A stretch of DNA of 64,000 bases from Streptomyces liliifuscus (GCF_016598615.1 NZ_CP066831.1:3038001-3102000); one strand, 5' to 3'. Shown: positions 36,031 through 44,300, numbered from the stretch's first letter. A program made the numbers and translations. The notes: generated from the letters alone by a model not told the origin.

Positions 36031-36453
36031 TCAGCAGTTGCGGATCGACCAGACCGGCTCCCAGTCCACGTCGGGTGCGTCGGTGCTGACCGGGAAGGTC
36101 TGGATCACGTTGCCGCTCTGGCCGTAGGTCGTCGCCTGGGCGTTGTCGGTCTGGCTGTTCATGACCTCGCCCGTGCCGTGCCAGTTCGACAGGTAGTAGC
36201 GGTTGCAGTCGTAGAGGAAGAAGACCCGCCACTGGTTGACCGTGGGGTCCCAGACGCCTGCGCAGAAGTTCCCCGTGTCACAGGTGACGGAGCTGCCGGC
36301 GGGCACCAGCTGCGAGGGGGCGGCCGGTGAGACCGTCGGCGAGACGGCGGACGTGCCGGAGGACGCCGCCTGGGCCGAGCCGGAGGCAAAGACGGAGGCC
36401 AGCACCAGAGTCATGGTGCCGACCACGCCGAGAAGGGATCGCTGAGGACGCAT
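36031..36453 (-). CDS. Small secreted protein with Cys pairs
   Basis: A 140-residue secreted protein. The signal peptide (MRPQRSLLGVVGTMTLVLAS, cut near AQA) is followed by a Ser/Thr/Pro linker and a domain with VTCDTGNFCAGVWDPT, VFFLYDCNRYYLSNW and a terminal SIRNC: four Cys and many aromatic residues. It resembles the I36-like neighbour in size and Cys pattern but not closely in sequence. Start ATG has AGGAG about ten bases upstream. No function known; likely an extracellular inhibitor or structural protein. Confidence 0.8.
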   Translation of the reverse strand: MRPQRSLLGVVGTMTLVLASVFASGSAQAASSGTSAVSPTVSPAAPSQLVPAGSSVTCDTGNFCAGVWDPTVNQWRVFFLYDCNRYYLSNWHGTGEVMNSQTDNAQATTYGQSGNVIQTFPVSTDAPDVDWEPVWSIRNC

Positions 36454-37036
36454 GGGTTCGATTGCTCCTGTGGGGAGGGGCCAGCGGTGGGTATGAGGAG
36501 GCCGGCCGGATGCCGGCAGTGGCGACCGACGACCGAGGACCGACCGGCGAAAGCGCGTGCGGAGGGACCTCGGAGAGATCGGGGTATTCCGAACTGACAG
36601 AAGCGGTGCGCACAGCAACGTAGAGGGCCGCCGACCTCAACGGTCCCTGACAGATGTCAGGAACCCGCCCCGCGTCCGGGACGACAGAGCAACGCGGAGC
36701 ACGACCGTGTCCAAACAGCGAGACAGATGCGAACGTGCGCCCCCACATCGATGACTCCAGCCCGGGGCCGTGACAGGTGATCAGCAGGTCCGGCTCGAAG
36801 TATCGGTTCACGGCGCGTGTCCGGGCGAGAGGGGAATGCCGATGGTCTCGTGGTCCGGGAGCGCGGTCTGCCACGTACTCGTACGTCACCGATCGGGTGC
36901 CGCGGAGGACGTCCTGGGCGCCCCGGCCCTCGATGTCCTTCATGTGGTCATGTCGGCTTCCCTTGGCGGCAGTTGGCCGGGCACTTGCTCCAAGTTGGCG
37001 TCTCCGGACGGGTCGGTTGCCCCTCGGGGTGACTCG
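36454..37036. other. 583-bp gap without a convincing gene
   Basis: Upstream of the secreted-protein gene and downstream of the MFS gene. Open frames exist in several phases but none has a ribosome site, conserved motif or coding-like composition. At 36646-36661 there is a perfect 7-2-7 palindrome CCTGACA-GA-TGTCAGG, which may be a regulator site for the secreted protein, about 195 bases before its start. Confidence 0.5.
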
Positions 37037-38290
37037 TCACCCGTGGTCGCGGCCTTTGTGGTCTGTCGCGGCTCTGCCGGGTCGCGCAGGTGTGCCTCCC
37101 AGTGCGAGGGCGGTTGCTGCGACGGAGGTGAAGGCGAGGGTGGTGAACAGGCCTGGGTAGCCGCCCAGGGTTCCGGCCAGCGCCGCTCCGGCGAAGGGGG
37201 CCAGGGCTGAGGCGAGGGTGGCCGGGGCGGCGAGCAGTCCGGAGAGGCGGCCGTAGTGGGTGGTGCCCCAGCGGTCGGTGACGGCGGTGGCCTGGAGCAG
37301 GGTGAGGTTGCCGCGGACCATGCCCGCGACGAGGGACAGCAGGAGCAGCAGGGAGTAGGGGCCGGGGACCGCGGCGAGGGCCATCGTGGTGGCGCCGCCC
37401 GCGGCGATCAGCGTGACCGTGCGGGTGGTCACTCCGGTGTACCGAGTGAGGGTGGCGTAGAGCGTGCGGCCCAGGGTTTGGCCGGCGCCACCGAGGCCGA
37501 GGGCCCAGGCTGCCTGGGTGGGGCTTGCACCGCGTTCCAGCAACAGCGGAACCAGGGCGATGACGACCGCGTACATGGCGAAGCCGTTGAGGGTGAGCGC
37601 GGCGGTGAGAACCAGGAAGGGGCGACTGCGGGTTACTGCCCGGCTGTTGGGGGCTTGTGGGGTGTGGTGCGTCGGGGCGGGTGGCCATGGGGTGCGCAGC
37701 GCGAGGGCGTGAGCGGGGATGGTGACGGCTGCGAGGATCACGGCGAGGACGGTGTAGGTGGTGCGCCAGCCGAAGGATTCGGCGAGTACGGCGGTGAGTG
37801 GTGCGAAGGCGGTGGAGGCCAGACCACCCGCCAGGGTGACGATCGTGAGGGCGCGGACGCTGTCCCTTCCCCACCAGCGGGTCACGGCGGCGAATGCGGG
37901 CTGGTAGAAGGTGGAGGCCATGGCCAGCCCGGCGAGCAGCCAAGCGGCCGTGAAGACAGCCAGATTGGGTGCGTGCGCGAGAGCGAGCACTGCGATCACG
38001 CCGAGCAGTGATCCGGTGGTCATCACGGCGCGCGGGCCCCGGCGGTCGAGGATGCGACCGATGGGTATCCCCGCGAGCGCGGACACGACCAGGGCGCTGG
38101 AGAAGGCTCCGGTCGTGGCGGTGGTGGACCAGCCGGTGTCGGCGGTGATGCGCGCGTTGAGGACCGGGAAGGCGTAGTAGACGATGCCCCAGCTGGTGAT
38201 CTGGGTGGCGCACAGGGCGGGCAGGACCGCGCGAGGCCGCGCCCGGTCCCCCGTTCCGGGCGCGGCCTCGCTGGTGCCGAGGTCTGTCAT
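37037..38290 (-). CDS. MFS exporter of the arsenic operon
   Basis: A 417-residue 12-helix major facilitator protein. Motif A reads IPIGRILDRRGPRAVMTTGS (about 75-94); helix 1 opens ALCATQITSWGIVYYAFPVL. The style is that of monocarboxylate/oxalate-type MFS rather than drug exporters. It starts seven bases after the ArsI/CadI-like gene and is the last gene of the flavoprotein-ArsI-MFS operon under an ArsR-type operator. Likely exports an arsenical or its transformed product. No match to a named Ars transporter is claimed. Confidence 0.85.
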   Translation of the reverse strand: MTDLGTSEAAPGTGDRARPRAVLPALCATQITSWGIVYYAFPVLNARITADTGWSTTATTGAFSSALVVSALAGIPIGRILDRRGPRAVMTTGSLLGVIAVLALAHAPNLAVFTAAWLLAGLAMASTFYQPAFAAVTRWWGRDSVRALTIVTLAGGLASTAFAPLTAVLAESFGWRTTYTVLAVILAAVTIPAHALALRTPWPPAPTHHTPQAPNSRAVTRSRPFLVLTAALTLNGFAMYAVVIALVPLLLERGASPTQAAWALGLGGAGQTLGRTLYATLTRYTGVTTRTVTLIAAGGATTMALAAVPGPYSLLLLLSLVAGMVRGNLTLLQATAVTDRWGTTHYGRLSGLLAAPATLASALAPFAGAALAGTLGGYPGLFTTLAFTSVAATALALGGTPARPGRAATDHKGRDHG

Positions 38291-38297
38291 CGGGCGG

Positions 38298-38759
38298 TCA
38301 GCAGCAGGTGCCGGCTGCGGTGACCGACGGCTCCGTAACCGCCTCGGACGGGCCGGTGCAGCAGGTGCCGCCCTGTTGCCCGGCCAGGGTGTCGGCGTCG
38401 GCCTTGACGACGTACACCTCCCAGGGTTCCCGGCCGGGGCCGTGGACCCAGACCTTGTCCTGGAGGGCGTAGCAGCAGGTGGTGTCGTTCTCCTCGACGG
38501 TGGCCAGCCCGGCTTCGGCGAGCCTGGTGGTGGCGGTGTGCACGGCCTCGGTCGTCGCCACCTCTACGCCGAGATGGTCCATGCGGGTGTCCTCGCCTGC
38601 CGCGCCTTCGATCAGGACGAGCTTCAGCGGCGGCTCGGTGACGGCGAAGTTGGCGTAGCCGTCGCGGAGTTTGGCCGGTCCGGTGCCGAAGAGCTTGGTG
38701 TAGAAGGCGATGGACGCGGCGAGGTCGGGGACGCGGAGGGCGAGCTGTACGCGGGACAT
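38298..38759 (-). CDS. ArsI/CadI family heavy-metal resistance protein (VOC fold)
   Basis: A 153-residue vicinal-oxygen-chelate protein. It opens MSRVQLALRVPDLAASIAFY and has GYANFAVTEPPLKLVLIE, MDHLGVEV (about 60-67), TTCCYALQDKVWVHGPG (Cys pair about 93-94) and EVYVVKAD. This is the pattern of mycobacterial CadI and of ArsI, a C-As lyase for organoarsenicals; the Cys pair binds trivalent arsenic. In canonical ArsI an N-terminal His is an iron ligand, here Gln (VQLAL), closer to CadI. The tail ends in TCC and an earlier TCC. AGGAGG at six bases fixes the start. Confidence 0.9.
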   Translation of the reverse strand: MSRVQLALRVPDLAASIAFYTKLFGTGPAKLRDGYANFAVTEPPLKLVLIEGAAGEDTRMDHLGVEVATTEAVHTATTRLAEAGLATVEENDTTCCYALQDKVWVHGPGREPWEVYVVKADADTLAGQQGGTCCTGPSEAVTEPSVTAAGTCC

Positions 38760-38796
38760 GGCATGCCTCCTGGTGGGTGAGGGGTGGGGTGGCGTG

Positions 38797-40167
38797 TCAG
38801 CAGCCTCCGCTGGATGAGGCCGGTGCGCCGATCCCGATCTGGAGGGTCGCGGGGGCTGCGCAGCATCCGCCGCCTTCCCCGCTCTGCGCGGCGTCGGGGT
38901 CGTCGAACAGGCCCACCCCACCGCACACTCCGGTCTCGGGCAGCGTCAACTCGACGCGCTCGGCGGCTTCCTGGTCACCGGCGAGTGATGCGGCGATCGA
39001 GCGGACCTGCTCGTAACCGGTCATCGCGAGGAAGGTCGGGGCGCGGCCGTAGGACTTCATGCCCACCAGGTAGATGTCCTTCTCCGGGTGGGACAGCTCG
39101 TTCACGCCGTGCGGGTAGACGGTGCCGCAGGAGTGGACGTTCGGGTCGATGAGCGGGGCCAGCGCGGTCGGGGCCTGGAGGCGTTCGTCGAGGCCGAGGC
39201 GGATCTCGGAGAGGAAGGACAGGTCGGGGCGGAAGCCGGTGAGGACGATGATCTCGTCGACTCGGTCCAGGCGGCGGCCGTCTTCGGCGACCAGCACCAG
39301 GCGCCCGTCGGCGGTGCGCTCGACAGCCTCGGTACGGAAGCCGGTCGCGGCGGTTGCGTGGCCGGCCTCGACGGCGGCCTTGGCGCGCAGGCCCAGCGCG
39401 CCGCGGGCGGGAAGCTCGTCGGCCTCGCCGCCCCCGTACGTACCGGCGCCGATGCCTCGTCGCAGGATCCACACCGCGTGCGTACCGTCCTCGTCCTTCG
39501 CCAGGTCGGCGAGCGAGGCCAGGGCGGTGAAGGCGGAGGCTCCGGAGCCGACCACCGCGGTGCGCCTGCCCGCGTAGCGGGCTCGGACCGCCGGGTCCTT
39601 CAGGTCGGGCACCCGGTAGGAGATCCGCTCGGCGGCGGTCTTCTCGCCGAGCGCGGGCAGGCCGTCCGCGCCGATGGGGCCGGGTACGGACCAGGTGCCG
39701 GAGGCGTCGATGACGGCCCGGGCGGTGATCCGCTCCTCGCGGCCGTCGGCGTGCGCGAGGTGCACGGTGAAGGGCTGCTCGTCGCGGCCTGAGTCGACGA
39801 TCCGGTCACGGCCCGCGCGGGCCACCCCGGTCACGGTCGCGCCGAAGCGGACCCTGGTGCCGAGGACGTCGGCCAGCGGCTGAAGGTAGCGCTCGGCCCA
39901 GTCACCGCCCGTGGGGTACGTGGTCCCGTCGGGGCGGATCCACCCGGTCGGGGCCAGCAGCTTCTCGGCGGCGGGGTCGACGAGTTCGGCCCAGGTGGAG
40001 AACAGGCGCACATGCGACCAGTCCCGCACGGCGGTGGCCGCGGACGGGCCGGTTTCCAGGACCAGCGGTTCGATGCCGCGCTCGACGAGGTGGGCGGCGG
40101 CGGCCAAGCCGACGGGGCCTGCTCCGATCACCACGACGGGCAGCTGGTCGGCGGTGGGCGTGCTCAC
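38797..40167 (-). CDS. FAD/NAD(P)-dependent oxidoreductase of the arsenic operon (ArsO-like)
   Basis: A 456-residue flavin monooxygenase-like protein. The FAD motif is VVVIGAGPVGLAAAAHL (about 11-27), the NADPH motif is TAVVGSGASAFTALASL (about 188-204), and the ATG-like motif is IIVLTGFRPDLSF (about 305). The C-terminus carries GGGCCAAP and ends SSSGGC, Cys that may bind arsenite. Such flavoproteins occur in actinobacterial ars clusters; the reaction is unproven. GTG 40165-40167 with AAAGGGGA upstream. First gene of the operon, divergent from the BtrH-like gene. Confidence 0.88.
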   Translation of the reverse strand: MSTPTADQLPVVVIGAGPVGLAAAAHLVERGIEPLVLETGPSAATAVRDWSHVRLFSTWAELVDPAAEKLLAPTGWIRPDGTTYPTGGDWAERYLQPLADVLGTRVRFGATVTGVARAGRDRIVDSGRDEQPFTVHLAHADGREERITARAVIDASGTWSVPGPIGADGLPALGEKTAAERISYRVPDLKDPAVRARYAGRRTAVVGSGASAFTALASLADLAKDEDGTHAVWILRRGIGAGTYGGGEADELPARGALGLRAKAAVEAGHATAATGFRTEAVERTADGRLVLVAEDGRRLDRVDEIIVLTGFRPDLSFLSEIRLGLDERLQAPTALAPLIDPNVHSCGTVYPHGVNELSHPEKDIYLVGMKSYGRAPTFLAMTGYEQVRSIAASLAGDQEAAERVELTLPETGVCGGVGLFDDPDAAQSGEGGGCCAAPATLQIGIGAPASSSGGC

Positions 40168-40225
40168 GGGATTCCCCTTTGATTCGACATTCGTCGATAC
40201 CTTGCACGGCCAGAATGACACCTGC

Positions 40226-40257
40226 TTCGACAAGCGTCAACATAGACACTTATCGAA
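40226..40257. promoter_or_regulatory. ArsR-type operator A between flavoprotein and BtrH-like genes
   Basis: The site reads TTCGACA, three bases, GTCAACATAGAC at 40236-40247, five bases, TCGAA. The same layout, with the identical 12-base core and equal spacing, occurs at 41455-41486 over the arsR start. A further TTCGACAT word lies at 40183-40190, next to the flavoprotein start. This places both divergent genes under the adjacent arsR product. Confidence 0.8.
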
Positions 40258-40291
40258 ACCGGAAGGTGGCCTTGCCCGGCAGACGGACCCC

Positions 40292-40345
40292 GGACGCACC
40301 TTGGACGCGCCTTGGACGCACCTTGGACGCACCTTGGACGCACCT
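40292..40345. repeat. 11-bp tandem repeat upstream of the BtrH-like gene
   Basis: The unit GGACGCACCTT occurs almost five times in a row, with one A-to-G change in the second unit and a shortened last unit. It lies 77 bases before the BtrH-like start and downstream of operator A, probably in the 5' leader. Confidence 0.85.
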
Positions 40346-40421
40346 GGAAAGCGCCTCGGACTTGAGGTCTTTCACGCCCATCCGCGGCGCCGCCGTCCGG
40401 CCCGGGAGGAGAATCACCGGC

Positions 40422-41405
40422 ATGACCATGGTGAAGGACATCGATGTCCGCGGCATGCAGCACTGCGAGACGACGACGCTGGGCGTGCTGCTGCGGCATG
40501 AGGGACTGGACCTGTCCGAACCCATGCTGTTCGGGCTCGGCTCCGGGCTCTCCTTCATCTACTGGGACAGCAGGAGCATGGGCTTTCCCTTCCTGGGAGG
40601 CCGGGTCAAGCCGTTCGAGCTCACCAGGAACCTGGCCGCCGCACTCGGACTTGAGCTGAGGGTCGGGGAGACCACCTCCCCGCGCAAGGCATGGCACAAC
40701 GTGGCGGCACCGATCGACGCCGGTCGGCCGGTCGGCCTTCAACTCGACAGCTACCACCTGGACTACTTCAGCACCAAGGTGCACTTCGGCGGGCACGTCG
40801 TGGCCATGTACGGCTACGACGATCAGGACGCCTACCTGGTGGACACCGACCCGCAGGGCGGAGCCGTCTCGACCAGCCTCGCGACCCTCGCCAGGGCCAG
40901 GGCCGAGCGCGGCCCCATGACCGCCAGGCACCGCTCCTTCACCCTCACGGCGCCCAGTAGTCCGACGTCACCGCAGGACCGGATCGTCCCGGCGATAAGG
41001 ACCTGCGCCGACGCGTTCCTGAACCCGCCCATCGCGAACCTGGGCCACCGGGGCATCGAGAAGGCCGCCGAGCAGGTGCCGAAGTGGCTGCAGCGCAGCG
41101 ACAATCCGAGGGAGGACCTGCCACGGACCGCCCTCCTCATGGAGAGGGCCGGTACCGGCGGCGCCCTGTTCCGCAATCTCTACCGGGACTTCCTCGCCGA
41201 GTGTGCCCAGCTCATCGACAGCAGCCATCTGCGCACTGGCCACAGCCTGTACGCCGAGGCCGCCACGCTCTGGACGCAGGTGGCCGCACTCATCGCAACG
41301 GCAGGCGAATCCGGCGACGCGAAGCACCTCACGCAGGCAGGCTCCATGCTCCACAAGCTCTCGCGCATCGAACGCGATGCGATGCGGGCGCTCGGCATGG
41401 TCTAG
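40422..41405 (+). CDS. BtrH-like protein (papain-fold acyltransferase family) in the arsenic cluster
   Basis: A 327-residue protein with a BtrH N-terminal domain: the candidate nucleophile Cys in GMQHCETTTLGVLLRH (about 12-27), LSEPMLFGLGSGLSF, then PVGLQLDSYHLDYF, GGHVVAMYGYDD and LVDTDPQGG with the candidate His and Asp. The C-terminal part is helical (DUF4872-like). BtrH of butirosin synthesis transfers an acyl group from a carrier protein; related proteins occur in varied pathways. Here it lies between arsR and the ArsO-like gene. ATG 40422 has GGAGGAG at nine bases. Its role in arsenic response is unknown. Confidence 0.8.
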   Translation: MTMVKDIDVRGMQHCETTTLGVLLRHEGLDLSEPMLFGLGSGLSFIYWDSRSMGFPFLGGRVKPFELTRNLAAALGLELRVGETTSPRKAWHNVAAPIDAGRPVGLQLDSYHLDYFSTKVHFGGHVVAMYGYDDQDAYLVDTDPQGGAVSTSLATLARARAERGPMTARHRSFTLTAPSSPTSPQDRIVPAIRTCADAFLNPPIANLGHRGIEKAAEQVPKWLQRSDNPREDLPRTALLMERAGTGGALFRNLYRDFLAECAQLIDSSHLRTGHSLYAEAATLWTQVAALIATAGESGDAKHLTQAGSMLHKLSRIERDAMRALGMV

Positions 41406-41454
41406 ACGCCGATCGTCCGCTCGATCAGCACCGGACCGACTCCCGGCTCACTGG

Positions 41455-41486
41455 TTCGACATGTGTCAACATAGACGTATGTCGAA
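41455..41486. promoter_or_regulatory. ArsR-type operator B overlapping the arsR start
   Basis: Perfect 8-bp inverted arms TTCGACAT (41455-41462) and ATGTCGAA (41479-41486) enclose the core GTCAACATAGAC (41465-41476). The right arm contains the arsR ATG, so a bound repressor would block initiation of its own gene. It matches operator A in core and spacing. Confidence 0.85.
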
Positions 41487-41847
41487 TGTCGAGGTGCTGC
41501 CGCTGCTGGAACCCGCGGGTGCCGAAGCCGTGGCGCCCTGCTGCCCGCCGCTGTCCGAACGTCCCTTCACCGCCGAAGAGGCGGAAAGGACGGCGCGGAT
41601 GTTCAAGGCGCTCGGCGATCCGGTGCGTCTGCGCCTGTTCTCCCTGGTCGCCTCGCACGAGGGCGGGGAGGCGTGCGTGTGCGACATCTCCGACGTGGGT
41701 GTCTCGCAGCCGACCGTCTCCCATCACCTGAAGAAGCTCAGGGAGGCCGGGCTGCTCACCTCCGAGCGGCGCGGCACGTGGGTCTACTACCGCGTCGAGC
41801 CGTCGGTCGTGGCCGCGCTCGGCGGGCTCCTCAGCGCCAAGAACTGA
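41479..41847 (+). CDS. arsR: ArsR family arsenic-responsive repressor
   Basis: A 122-residue winged-helix repressor. The HTH lies at about 52-100 (RMFKALGDPVRLRLFSLVAS, SQPTVSHHLKKLREAGLL) and the metal site EACVCDISDVG is the classic As(III)-binding pattern; an additional Cys pair is at PCCPPL near the N-terminus. ATG 41479 lies inside operator B; an alternative ATG 41461 gives six more residues. It controls itself, the BtrH-like gene and the divergent flavoprotein-ArsI-MFS operon. Confidence 0.92.
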   Translation: MSNVEVLPLLEPAGAEAVAPCCPPLSERPFTAEEAERTARMFKALGDPVRLRLFSLVASHEGGEACVCDISDVGVSQPTVSHHLKKLREAGLLTSERRGTWVYYRVEPSVVAALGGLLSAKN

Positions 41848-41898
41848 TCCGCGCGTACGGCCGCCGGTGGGCACTGCCCGACGGCCGTACGCGGATGA

Positions 41899-43218
41899 TC
41901 ACATGTCGGCCGCGTCCACCACGGCTCCGAGGTCGACGAACTTGAAGCCGGTCGCCGTGCGCGTACCGCCCTCACCGTCCGGCACTGCCGGCGTCTCCTG
42001 GCCGTCCTGGACGACGAGCAGGCCGCGCGGATAGCGGGCTCCCAGCGGGGCGTTGAGCACGGCGGCTCCGTCGCACTCCTCCACGCTGTCGAGCGTCGGC
42101 GTGGCGGCCCCGATCCGGAAGCCGCCCTCGTACTCGTTGTCCTCGCCCACCTCACGGTCGTACAGCGCGAAGGTGTTGTCGCCCTGACTGGAGGCGAGCA
42201 GATAGCCGTCGCCGCCGCGTTCCTGGAACAGGGTCAGGCCCTCGACATCGGCCGAAAGACGCTTGCCGCCGTAGCCGGGGTCGGCGCCCGGTGCGCACTC
42301 CTCGGTGTCCTCGTCGTAGACGCCGGGGACGCCGTACTCCTTCACCTTGTCCACCAGGACCGGTTTGCCGGTGAGGTCGGCGCGCAGTCGCCAGATGCCG
42401 ATGTCCTCCTGTCCGGCGTAGAGCGTGCCGGTCGCCGGATCGACGACCATGCCCTCGACCTGCGGGAGTTCCCCGGGCTCCGCGCAGGGGCTCCACGTCG
42501 TGCCGTCGGGCAGACGGAACGAGGACGGCAGATCAAGGGTGCGCACCTTGCGGTAGCCGACGGTGCCACCCTCGCCCGGCAAGAGTTCGAGAAGGGCGAG
42601 GCGGGTCCGCTCTCGCCGACTGACCAGGGCGTACGTACGTCCGGTGGCCTTGTCCGTCCAAGTGGCCAAGCCGTATGTGGTCCGCTGGTCGTTGATCTCG
42701 GCCTGGTCGGCGGAGAACACCGGGGTGGCGGCCGGGTCGGTGATGTCGGTCAGCGGGCCGCCCGGCTTCGACGGGTCGATGCGGTAGATCCGCAGCCGGT
42801 CGCCGCCCCGGTCGCTCACCACGGCCACGTCGGCCCGGCCGGTCGAGGTGCGCAGGCCGCTGACGAGGTCGACGTTGTTGTAGCGCCCCGGGGCGTCGTC
42901 CGGCCCCGGCGGGCGCGGAGCGGACAGCGACTGCACCAGGCGCGCGTCAAGATCGTAGACCCGCAGCCCGCCCTCCTTGGCGGTCGTGACGACGAGGCTG
43001 CGCCCGGGGTCGGCGGCGTTGCGCCAGATCGCGGGGTCGTCGGCGTCGGAGTTGCCGCCCGCCTCGTCGTCGTAGAGCGCGGCGGTCTCACTGGTGGCGG
43101 TCACGACAGGCAGACCGGGCGCGCCCGCCCCCGCGGGGGATGCTCCGAGCAGGGTGACGAGCGCGATGCCCGAGGCGAGGGCTGCGGCTCTTCGCTTGGT
43201 GCGGTGCGTCGTTGTCAC
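41899..43218 (-). CDS. Secreted beta-propeller phytase
   Basis: A 439-residue exported phytase. The signal peptide (RRAAALASGIALVTLLGAS, cut near AGA) is followed by the beta-propeller phytase signature DADDPAIWRNAADPG (about 58-72), YNNVDLVSGL, VSDRGGDRLRIYRID and later SADVEGLTLF and LASSQGDNTFALYDR, which hold Ca ligands. It releases phosphate from calcium phytate outside the cell. GTG start with AAGGAAA at seven bases. It separates the two arsenic modules; arsenate and phosphate chemistry may explain the company. A PhoP-box-like GTTCACGGCTC lies 79 bases upstream. Confidence 0.92.
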   Translation of the reverse strand: MTTTHRTKRRAAALASGIALVTLLGASPAGAGAPGLPVVTATSETAALYDDEAGGNSDADDPAIWRNAADPGRSLVVTTAKEGGLRVYDLDARLVQSLSAPRPPGPDDAPGRYNNVDLVSGLRTSTGRADVAVVSDRGGDRLRIYRIDPSKPGGPLTDITDPAATPVFSADQAEINDQRTTYGLATWTDKATGRTYALVSRRERTRLALLELLPGEGGTVGYRKVRTLDLPSSFRLPDGTTWSPCAEPGELPQVEGMVVDPATGTLYAGQEDIGIWRLRADLTGKPVLVDKVKEYGVPGVYDEDTEECAPGADPGYGGKRLSADVEGLTLFQERGGDGYLLASSQGDNTFALYDREVGEDNEYEGGFRIGAATPTLDSVEECDGAAVLNAPLGARYPRGLLVVQDGQETPAVPDGEGGTRTATGFKFVDLGAVVDAADM

Positions 43219-43296
43219 AGGCGTTTCCTTGGCTGTCGGGGGTGGTTGGTTCGGTCAGGGACATGCCCATGGTCCGAGTGACAGCTTGCGTACAGA

Positions 43297-43307
43297 GAGC
43301 CGTGAAC
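43297..43307 (-). promoter_or_regulatory. PHO-box-like unit upstream of the phytase
   Basis: On the minus strand GTTCACGGCTC resembles one 11-nt direct-repeat unit of Streptomyces PhoP boxes (GTTCACC-type). A second unit in register is not clear, so the site is only a candidate. A phosphate-starvation signal would suit a phytase. Confidence 0.35.
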
Positions 43308-43449
43308 TGTCCATGCCATCACGGGAATTACCCCAACAGGTCGGTTGAAGTTCGCCCGAGGGTCGCCCGGTCCACCGAAGCCTCGATGGCCGAACTCCGT
43401 CCTGGCGGACCGGGGAGACAGGTCAGGCGGCGCCTTGCCCCATCGCCCG

Positions 43450-43518
43450 TCAGTCGGCAACTGCGGCGAGTCCGACCCGACCGCCACCGATCACGACAGC
43501 GTGGGTCGTTCGCGTCAT
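43450..43518 (-). pseudogene. Truncated flavoprotein start coupled to the aquaporin gene
   Basis: An ATG at 43516-43518 overlaps the aquaporin stop (ATGA) and opens a 22-codon frame, MTRTTHAVVIGGGRVGLAAV, ending in TGA at 43450. This is a textbook N-terminal dinucleotide-binding strand and glycine loop of an FAD/NAD(P) oxidoreductase, cut off after the first helix. No continuation is found in the other frames downstream. It is most likely what remains of a deleted operon gene, such as an ars-linked flavoprotein. Confidence 0.7.
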
Positions 43519-44300
43519 GGGGCGGGCTGCTCCACGGCGGCTCGGCCGGGCATGAAGATGAGCGCGACCAGTGCCAACCCGACCACGGCGCCGACGAGTT
43601 GCATCGCGATGAAGGCCGCGAGCGAGCCGGGCGCGATGCCCGCGAAGGAGTCGGTGAAGGCGCGGCCGACGGTCACCGCCGGGTTGGCGAAGGAGGTGGA
43701 GGAGGTGAACCAGTAGGCGGCGCCGATGTAGGAGGCCACCGCGACGGGGGCGAAGCGCAGCCGGTCGGTGCGGGCGAGGCCGAAGATCAGCAGGATCAGC
43801 CCCGCGGTGGCGACGACCTCGCCGAGCAGCAGGTGACCGGCCGAGCGGTCGTGCGTGGACCACGTCACCGGCGGCTGGTCGAACATCGCGTTGGCGAGTA
43901 CGGCTCCCGCGATCGCGCCGGCGATCTGGGCGGGGACGTACACGGCGACCTCCCGGCCGGTGACACCCGCGCCGCCGCGCCGGGCGGTGGTCCACCACTC
44001 GGCCAGCGTCACCGCCGGATTGAAGTGCGCACCCGACACCGGGCCGAGCAGCACGATGAGCACCCCGAGCCCGAAGACCGTGGCCAGCGAGTTGGCCAGC
44101 AGCTGCACGCCCACGTCACGGGTCAGCTCGGTGGCCTGGATTCCGGAGCCCACCACGATCGCCACCAGAGCGGCGGTGCCGACCAGTTCGGCCGCCGCCT
44201 TGGCGGTCAGCGGCGTACGGGGTGGGGTGGCGCCCGGTGCGAGCCGCGATTCACCGGCCGCCATGACGGACTCCGCGGCGGACTCGTGGGTGGCGGTCAA
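43515..44300 (-). CDS. Aquaglyceroporin of the arsenic operon
   Basis: A 261-residue MIP channel with six helices and both NPA boxes, GAHFNPAVTLAEW (about 92-104) and SFANPAVTVGRAF (about 207-219). Start TTG 44298-44300 has AAGGAG at six bases. It lies 38 bases downstream of an arsR gene and divergent from arsenate reductase. In such operons the channel lets arsenite made by ArsC leave the cell down its gradient, which is the known AqpS route. No ArsB/Acr3 pump is in the window, supporting this role. Confidence 0.92.
   Translation of the reverse strand: MTATHESAAESVMAAGESRLAPGATPPRTPLTAKAAAELVGTAALVAIVVGSGIQATELTRDVGVQLLANSLATVFGLGVLIVLLGPVSGAHFNPAVTLAEWWTTARRGGAGVTGREVAVYVPAQIAGAIAGAVLANAMFDQPPVTWSTHDRSAGHLLLGEVVATAGLILLIFGLARTDRLRFAPVAVASYIGAAYWFTSSTSFANPAVTVGRAFTDSFAGIAPGSLAAFIAMQLVGAVVGLALVALIFMPGRAAVEQPAP

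Noticed and set aside
36278..37210. Frames of 100-220 codons in the gap between the secreted protein and the MFS gene
   Set aside because: They overlap known genes at one end, have no ribosome sites and no recognisable domain.
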